This document shows, piece after piece, positions 14,545-17,799 of a DNA stretch of 17,799 nt. The notes beneath the pieces were generated by a model. It worked only from the letters and a program-made list of their open reading frames with translations. It ran no database searches and had not been told where the DNA came from. Within the stretch, counting starts at the first letter, position 1. Each line of letters opens with the position of its first letter. The stretch is from Firmicutes bacterium UBA4981 (GTDB lineage: Bacteria; Bacillota; SHA-98; UBA4971), in assembly GCA_002398515.1 (NCBI GenBank), contig DGZL01000070.1, positions 4,283-22,081 of the forward strand. The letters are read 5' to 3'. A program made the position numbers and the translations under genes.

Positions 14545-15636
14545 TTGTCATTAGGACGCAGATGGAAATCATCAGAATACCAAATAGATCCTTTTGCCAA
14601 GATCATCGGGACTGACCCTAAGATAGCAGGAGCGCGCAGCATAGCCAAGAGAGTAGCCCGAGGAGACTCCAGTGTCGTCCTTTACGGTGAAACAGGCACA
14701 GGAAAGGAGATCTTCGCAGAGGCTATACACAGGGCCAGCAGTAGAGCCAAAGGCCCGTTTGTCCCGGTCAATTGCGCAGCCATACCCGAAGCATTAATGG
14801 AATCGGAGCTGTTCGGATACGAGGCCGGATCCTTTACCGGCGCGCTCAGGACAGGCAGGCTCGGCAAGTTTGAAGCAGCAGCGTCAGGCACGATATTCTT
14901 AGATGAGATATGTGATATGTCCCCCCTGCTTCAGGCAAAATTGCTCAGGACTCTACAAGAGCGGACTGTCGAACCTATCGGCGGCACAACGCAGATTCCG
15001 ATTGACGTACGATTCATAACCGCCACTAACCAGGACCTTGAACAGATGGTTGCTGATGGACTATTTCGGGCAGACCTCTACTACCGCCTCAACGTCGTTA
15101 AGATTGAGCTGCCTCCCTTGCGTGAAAGGCTCTCTGATATAGAGACGCTTGCCAAACACTTCATCCCCACACTCAATGCTCGGTGTAACACCTCTGTGAC
15201 TGACATTCATCCTGATGTAATCAGAGTGTTTCGAAAGTATCACTGGCCGGGTAATGTGCGGGAATTACAGAATGCGCTGGAACATGCCTTGAACTTCTCT
15301 GATGATAACGAGATTCGCACAGAACACCTGCCCGTCCGTATCCTGGGCTCTATATGTGCCTCAGATAACCGGGCTCCTAAGCCGGCTGAGTCCGGGCTTA
15401 GCCTTACAGATGCAGTTCTCAGCGCAGAACGCAGCATGCTGGTGCACGCGCTTCAGAAATGCGGGAATAACCGGACGGAAACTGCAAAATACCTCGGAAT
15501 CTCCAGATCCACACTGTACGAGAAGTTGGAGAAACACGGCATATTCTGTCAAAAGTCCAGAGCTAGATCCCGGTTGCCCAACCTAAACCCAACCGGGCAT
15601 AGACACGGCTTCCGGCGTGATCAACCTCGGATATAG
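14545..15636 (+). CDS. Sigma-54-dependent transcriptional activator without sensor domain
   Basis: This is a 363-residue protein. The AAA+ domain covers about 15-250: Walker A GETGTGKE (48-55), the sigma-54 contact loop GSFTGA (95-100, Ser in place of the usual Ala), Walker B GTIFLDEI (115-122), ATNQ (160-163), the arginine-finger region FRADLYYRL (174-182) and WPGNVREL (254-261). A Fis-type helix-turn-helix lies at about 309-343 (NRTETAKYLGISRSTLYEKL). An in-frame TAA at 14524, just upstream of the TTG start (14545), rules out an N-terminal receiver, PAS or GAF domain, so control must come from a partner or from expression, as in PspF-type activators. AGGTGG sits nine bases upstream. The last roughly 20 residues extend beyond the family end and overlap the convergent barrel gene by 74 bp. 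The target promoter was not found in this window. Confidence 0.93.
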   Translation: MSLGRRWKSSEYQIDPFAKIIGTDPKIAGARSIAKRVARGDSSVVLYGETGTGKEIFAEAIHRASSRAKGPFVPVNCAAIPEALMESELFGYEAGSFTGALRTGRLGKFEAAASGTIFLDEICDMSPLLQAKLLRTLQERTVEPIGGTTQIPIDVRFITATNQDLEQMVADGLFRADLYYRLNVVKIELPPLRERLSDIETLAKHFIPTLNARCNTSVTDIHPDVIRVFRKYHWPGNVRELQNALEHALNFSDDNEIRTEHLPVRILGSICASDNRAPKPAESGLSLTDAVLSAERSMLVHALQKCGNNRTETAKYLGISRSTLYEKLEKHGIFCQKSRARSRLPNLNPTGHRHGFRRDQPRI

Positions 15637-17799
15637 TCCCTTGGCGAAATCTCGTCCATTTGTAACCCAGGGCCAGCCGTGCATTCTTGCTAATAGAGAT
15701 CCCCACTTCAATTGCAGACTCGGTCTTTCGCTGCTTCTCCACGTCGACAAAGTACAGTGAGGACTCGCATGTCACATCAATCTCATTCTTGCTTCCATCC
15801 TTGCGCTTGTTGCCGATCATATCGTTATTAGCACTTTGATGCTCACTGCCACTTTGATGCTTGCTCATATCAAACCTGTGAGTAATGCGAAAAGTCGCAA
15901 GTCCCGTTTCTACGTGCGCGTCAGCACCCACCCCGGTGCCTCCTTCGGACACTTGCTTCCATACACATCTTGCAGATACGTCAGTTAAGGGATCTATTGC
16001 AAAAGCCATCCCTGCCTGGCCTGTCAAAACCCGGCAGAATTCTCGGTGCGCCCCGGTGGCAGCTTCCTTCCCCTTTATTCCGCCGAAAGCCATGAACCTG
16101 TCTGGGAAGATAGGTCTCCATGTGAAACCTAATTCGTATCCGAGGGAAGTGCGTCTGTTCCAACTCCCCTCTCTGTCATAGCTGACTGTCAGCCCGAGTC
16201 CTGGAATCGGGTCAGCGTCAACTTTGAAAGCCACCTGCGACTCTCCTGTTTTCGTCTCTGTCTCGCATGTCAAAACAGCCTCCAAGCGCGAAGACGGCCT
16301 GTAGGCCATACGGAGAGCAAGGACAGTGCCGTCTAAGGATGATGAGCTGACCCGGGCACGGCTCCTTAAGTACGGAGACACTATCCAGTCGACTCCGATG
16401 CCGAGCTTTGTGGAAAGCCTGCCTGCCGGGACTATCGGGATGGCGCCTTCAGATTCGAAGGATGCTTCGCCCTTTAGTGAAACAGACAGTTCACGGGTTA
16501 TCGTCCTCTTCGCTTCAGCTTCTAACTTGTTGTATCCTACCTGCAACAGATTGCCCCGGTAATCCGTCCTCTCACCCCACCTGACGCCAAGACTCCCGGA
16601 AACGCCCTGCGGCATTCTGCCTTTTACCTTGATGCCAAAAGACTTGTCTTTCATCATCAGCGGAGATCTTATGGCTGCATCGGGTTTTCCTTCAGCTACA
16701 GTCGTTGCATGTCTTGCGTCCACGGCAATGATGCTTGAGTCTCCCAGGACATACATGGCACCCAGTTCACAAGCAGTCTTTCGGTTGGCAAGACCTTGCG
16801 CGGCCAGCGATATGTTATCCCGAACTACCCGTGCCTCTCCGCTCAAACTGAGCCTGGGCAATAAGCTTGTAACAGGTGAAACCGTAGCTTTTAGGCTGAA
16901 GTCACACGTGTCTCTTCTCATTTGCGCAGAAGGATCGGACTCGGCAGTGTCAGCCTCCACAGGCTTGAGTTGCACAGGGTTAATCTCCCCAGGATGAAGC
17001 ACCACGCGATTGGGTTCCCCGGCGTCTGGTCCCCAGGAGTTGAGCTTCGCGGGGCTGAGTTCAGCAGCGTCTGGTTCCCGAGAGTTGAAAAAGTGCGGAC
17101 CGACAGCCTTGTATCGTGCTTCCAGAGATACAGGACCTAACTCTTTCATGCAACGGAGAGAAAGCGCCCCCGAACCGGTTGGGACGCACAGGCCTCCTCC
17201 GGCATGTCCGCCTGACGACCCGGAAAGCTCACAGTATGCACTAAGGCCTTCGTCGCTCAGGTATTGCCCATGGATATTGTAGACGTAGACAGCGCCATGG
17301 CTTTCTCGATGTCTCACTACTCCCCCGCCCAGTGTCAACTTAGGCGACATCTGTGCCTCAAACGCCCCGCCTTGGATACGGCCTGTTGTGGTGCAAGGGA
17401 TAGAATCAAAGAAAGTAGCAGTAAAGTTGCCTTTTTCGTAACGGACTATCGCCCCCGGCAAAACCCCCCTATATGGAGCAAGTTCGGATTTGATGAAATC
17501 AGTCCGAAATGTGCTGTAGGATGCCTCCCAAGCATCTCCCTTTAGACTGACATACAATGGACCTGCATATGGCAGGGCTCGAACAACCTTGCTCGCATCG
17601 CCGTAGTCGGGACTGAAAGCCTCGGGATCCGGGCAACCACGATTCCGACGCCCGGAATTCCCACACCTGGGATCCGCACACCCGGGATCCGAACATCCAA
17701 GGTTCCCCCGGCCGCGTCCAGCCAAGTCAAGTCCGCAAGTTAGAGTATGGCGTTCATCTATTCTGCCTGACATGAAGAAAGCCAGGTTCCCGGAAATGG
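15563..17799 (-). CDS. Large beta-barrel-like envelope protein, 5' end beyond window
   Basis: I recognise no named family. At least 744 codons are present, and the frame stays open through the window edge, so the ATG at 17773 is probably internal. The residues before it read as a typical amphipathic strand. Most of the protein is a series of alternating hydrophobic/polar stretches of about ten residues separated by short Gly, Asp or Asn turns (for example LSVSLKGEASF, LTVSYDREGSW, YELGFTWRPIF, ARLALGYKWTRF, YARLGLGW). This is the look of a many-stranded outer-membrane barrel. It has two loops built of 5-residue repeats, at about nt 17624-17713 (Cys-, Asp- and Pro-rich) and 16962-17096 (Pro-, Glu- and Asn-rich). 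A short charged insert near nt 15790-15870 carries HQSGSEHQSA. The stop at 15563 lies inside the convergent activator. Function is unknown; a porin-like or surface role is inferred. Confidence 0.65.
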   Translation of the reverse strand, partial: ISGNLAFFMSGRIDERHTLTCGLDLAGRGRGNLGCSDPGCADPRCGNSGRRNRGCPDPEAFSPDYGDASKVVRALPYAGPLYVSLKGDAWEASYSTFRTDFIKSELAPYRGVLPGAIVRYEKGNFTATFFDSIPCTTTGRIQGGAFEAQMSPKLTLGGGVVRHRESHGAVYVYNIHGQYLSDEGLSAYCELSGSSGGHAGGGLCVPTGSGALSLRCMKELGPVSLEARYKAVGPHFFNSREPDAAELSPAKLNSWGPDAGEPNRVVLHPGEINPVQLKPVEADTAESDPSAQMRRDTCDFSLKATVSPVTSLLPRLSLSGEARVVRDNISLAAQGLANRKTACELGAMYVLGDSSIIAVDARHATTVAEGKPDAAIRSPLMMKDKSFGIKVKGRMPQGVSGSLGVRWGERTDYRGNLLQVGYNKLEAEAKRTITRELSVSLKGEASFESEGAIPIVPAGRLSTKLGIGVDWIVSPYLRSRARVSSSSLDGTVLALRMAYRPSSRLEAVLTCETETKTGESQVAFKVDADPIPGLGLTVSYDREGSWNRRTSLGYELGFTWRPIFPDRFMAFGGIKGKEAATGAHREFCRVLTGQAGMAFAIDPLTDVSARCVWKQVSEGGTGVGADAHVETGLATFRITHRFDMSKHQSGSEHQSANNDMIGNKRKDGSKNEIDVTCESSLYFVDVEKQRKTESAIEVGISISKNARLALGYKWTRFRQGTISEVDHAGSRVYARLGLGWATGI
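16962..17096. repeat. Degenerate 15-bp tandem array (about nine units) in the barrel gene
   Basis: Nine consecutive 15-base units from 16962, roughly GGGTTGAGTTCCCCA on +; examples are GGCTTGAGTTGCACA (16962), GAGTTGAGCTTCGCG (17037) and GCGTCTGGTTCCCGA (17067). One or two weaker units may precede it from 16932. On the coding strand it gives 5-residue units such as ELSPA, EPNRV, EINPV and QLKPV, keeping the frame. Confidence 0.65.
17624..17713. repeat. 15-bp tandem array (six units) in the barrel gene
   Basis: Six consecutive 15-base units: those at 17669 (GGGATCCGCACACCC) and 17684 (GGGATCCGAACATCC) differ at three positions, and the others are more diverged. Most units carry a near-palindromic core of the GGRATYCC type. 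On the coding strand they give 5-residue units GCSDP, GCADP, RCGNS, GRRNR and GCPDP. Confidence 0.75.

Noticed and set aside
16786..16801. TGGCAAG...TTGC resembling a sigma-54 promoter
   Set aside because: The GG-to-GC spacing is one base short, and it lies inside the barrel gene.
16962..17713. Repeat arrays considered as a CRISPR
   Set aside because: Units are contiguous 15-mers with no spacers, in frame with a long protein, and there are no cas genes.

Overview
The window looks like a chromosomal segment of a Firmicutes-type bacterium that may have an outer membrane. Three things suggest this. The first is an M56 (BlaR1-type) peptidase fragment next to a relic of a large CoA-dehydratase activase of the kind common in Clostridia. 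The second is strong AGGAGG-type ribosome binding sites together with frequent TTG and GTG starts. The third is a long beta-strand-rich protein at the right edge that reads like an outer-membrane barrel. Lineage is an inference; no rRNA or tRNA gene is present.

Left edge (1-910, + strand): the C-terminal part of an M56 peptidase runs into a roughly 90-residue internal piece of a BadF/BcrA-type activase. Both look like broken remnants. Region 2 (867-6808, - strand) is a compact four-gene unit, transcribed right to left: a tail-anchored coiled-coil protein, dynamin-like GTPase 1, dynamin-like GTPase 2 (its ATG directly abuts the stop of GTPase 1), and an M48 metalloprotease with a C-terminal zinc ribbon. 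This is the best candidate for an undescribed system. A membrane-remodelling or membrane-protection role, possibly including phage defence, is plausible but inferred. The coiled-coil protein and GTPase 1 share the short motif SSVSLGE. A 438-bp non-coding gap (6809-7246) follows.

Region 3 (7271-13509) is a cell-surface polysaccharide locus. One GT4 glycosyltransferase on + converges on a four-gene - strand operon: a GT4-like glycosyltransferase, a GT2 glycosyltransferase, a Wzy/WaaL-type O-antigen polymerase or ligase, and a polyprenyl-phosphate sugar transferase that would start the repeat unit. The last three genes overlap or nearly overlap, which points to translational coupling. No flippase or chain-length regulator is visible here. 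The operon leader (13510-13707) carries two perfect inverted repeats.

Region 4 (13708-17799): a hemolysin III family membrane protein on -, a divergent sigma-54 activator on + with no sensor domain, and a convergent, 5'-truncated beta-barrel-like protein on - whose 3' end overlaps the activator by 74 bp. The barrel protein contains two degenerate tandem arrays with a 15-bp (5-residue) period. The polysaccharide polymerase carries a similar but more decayed insert. This suggests a recurrent 15-bp expansion process that adds loops to envelope proteins.
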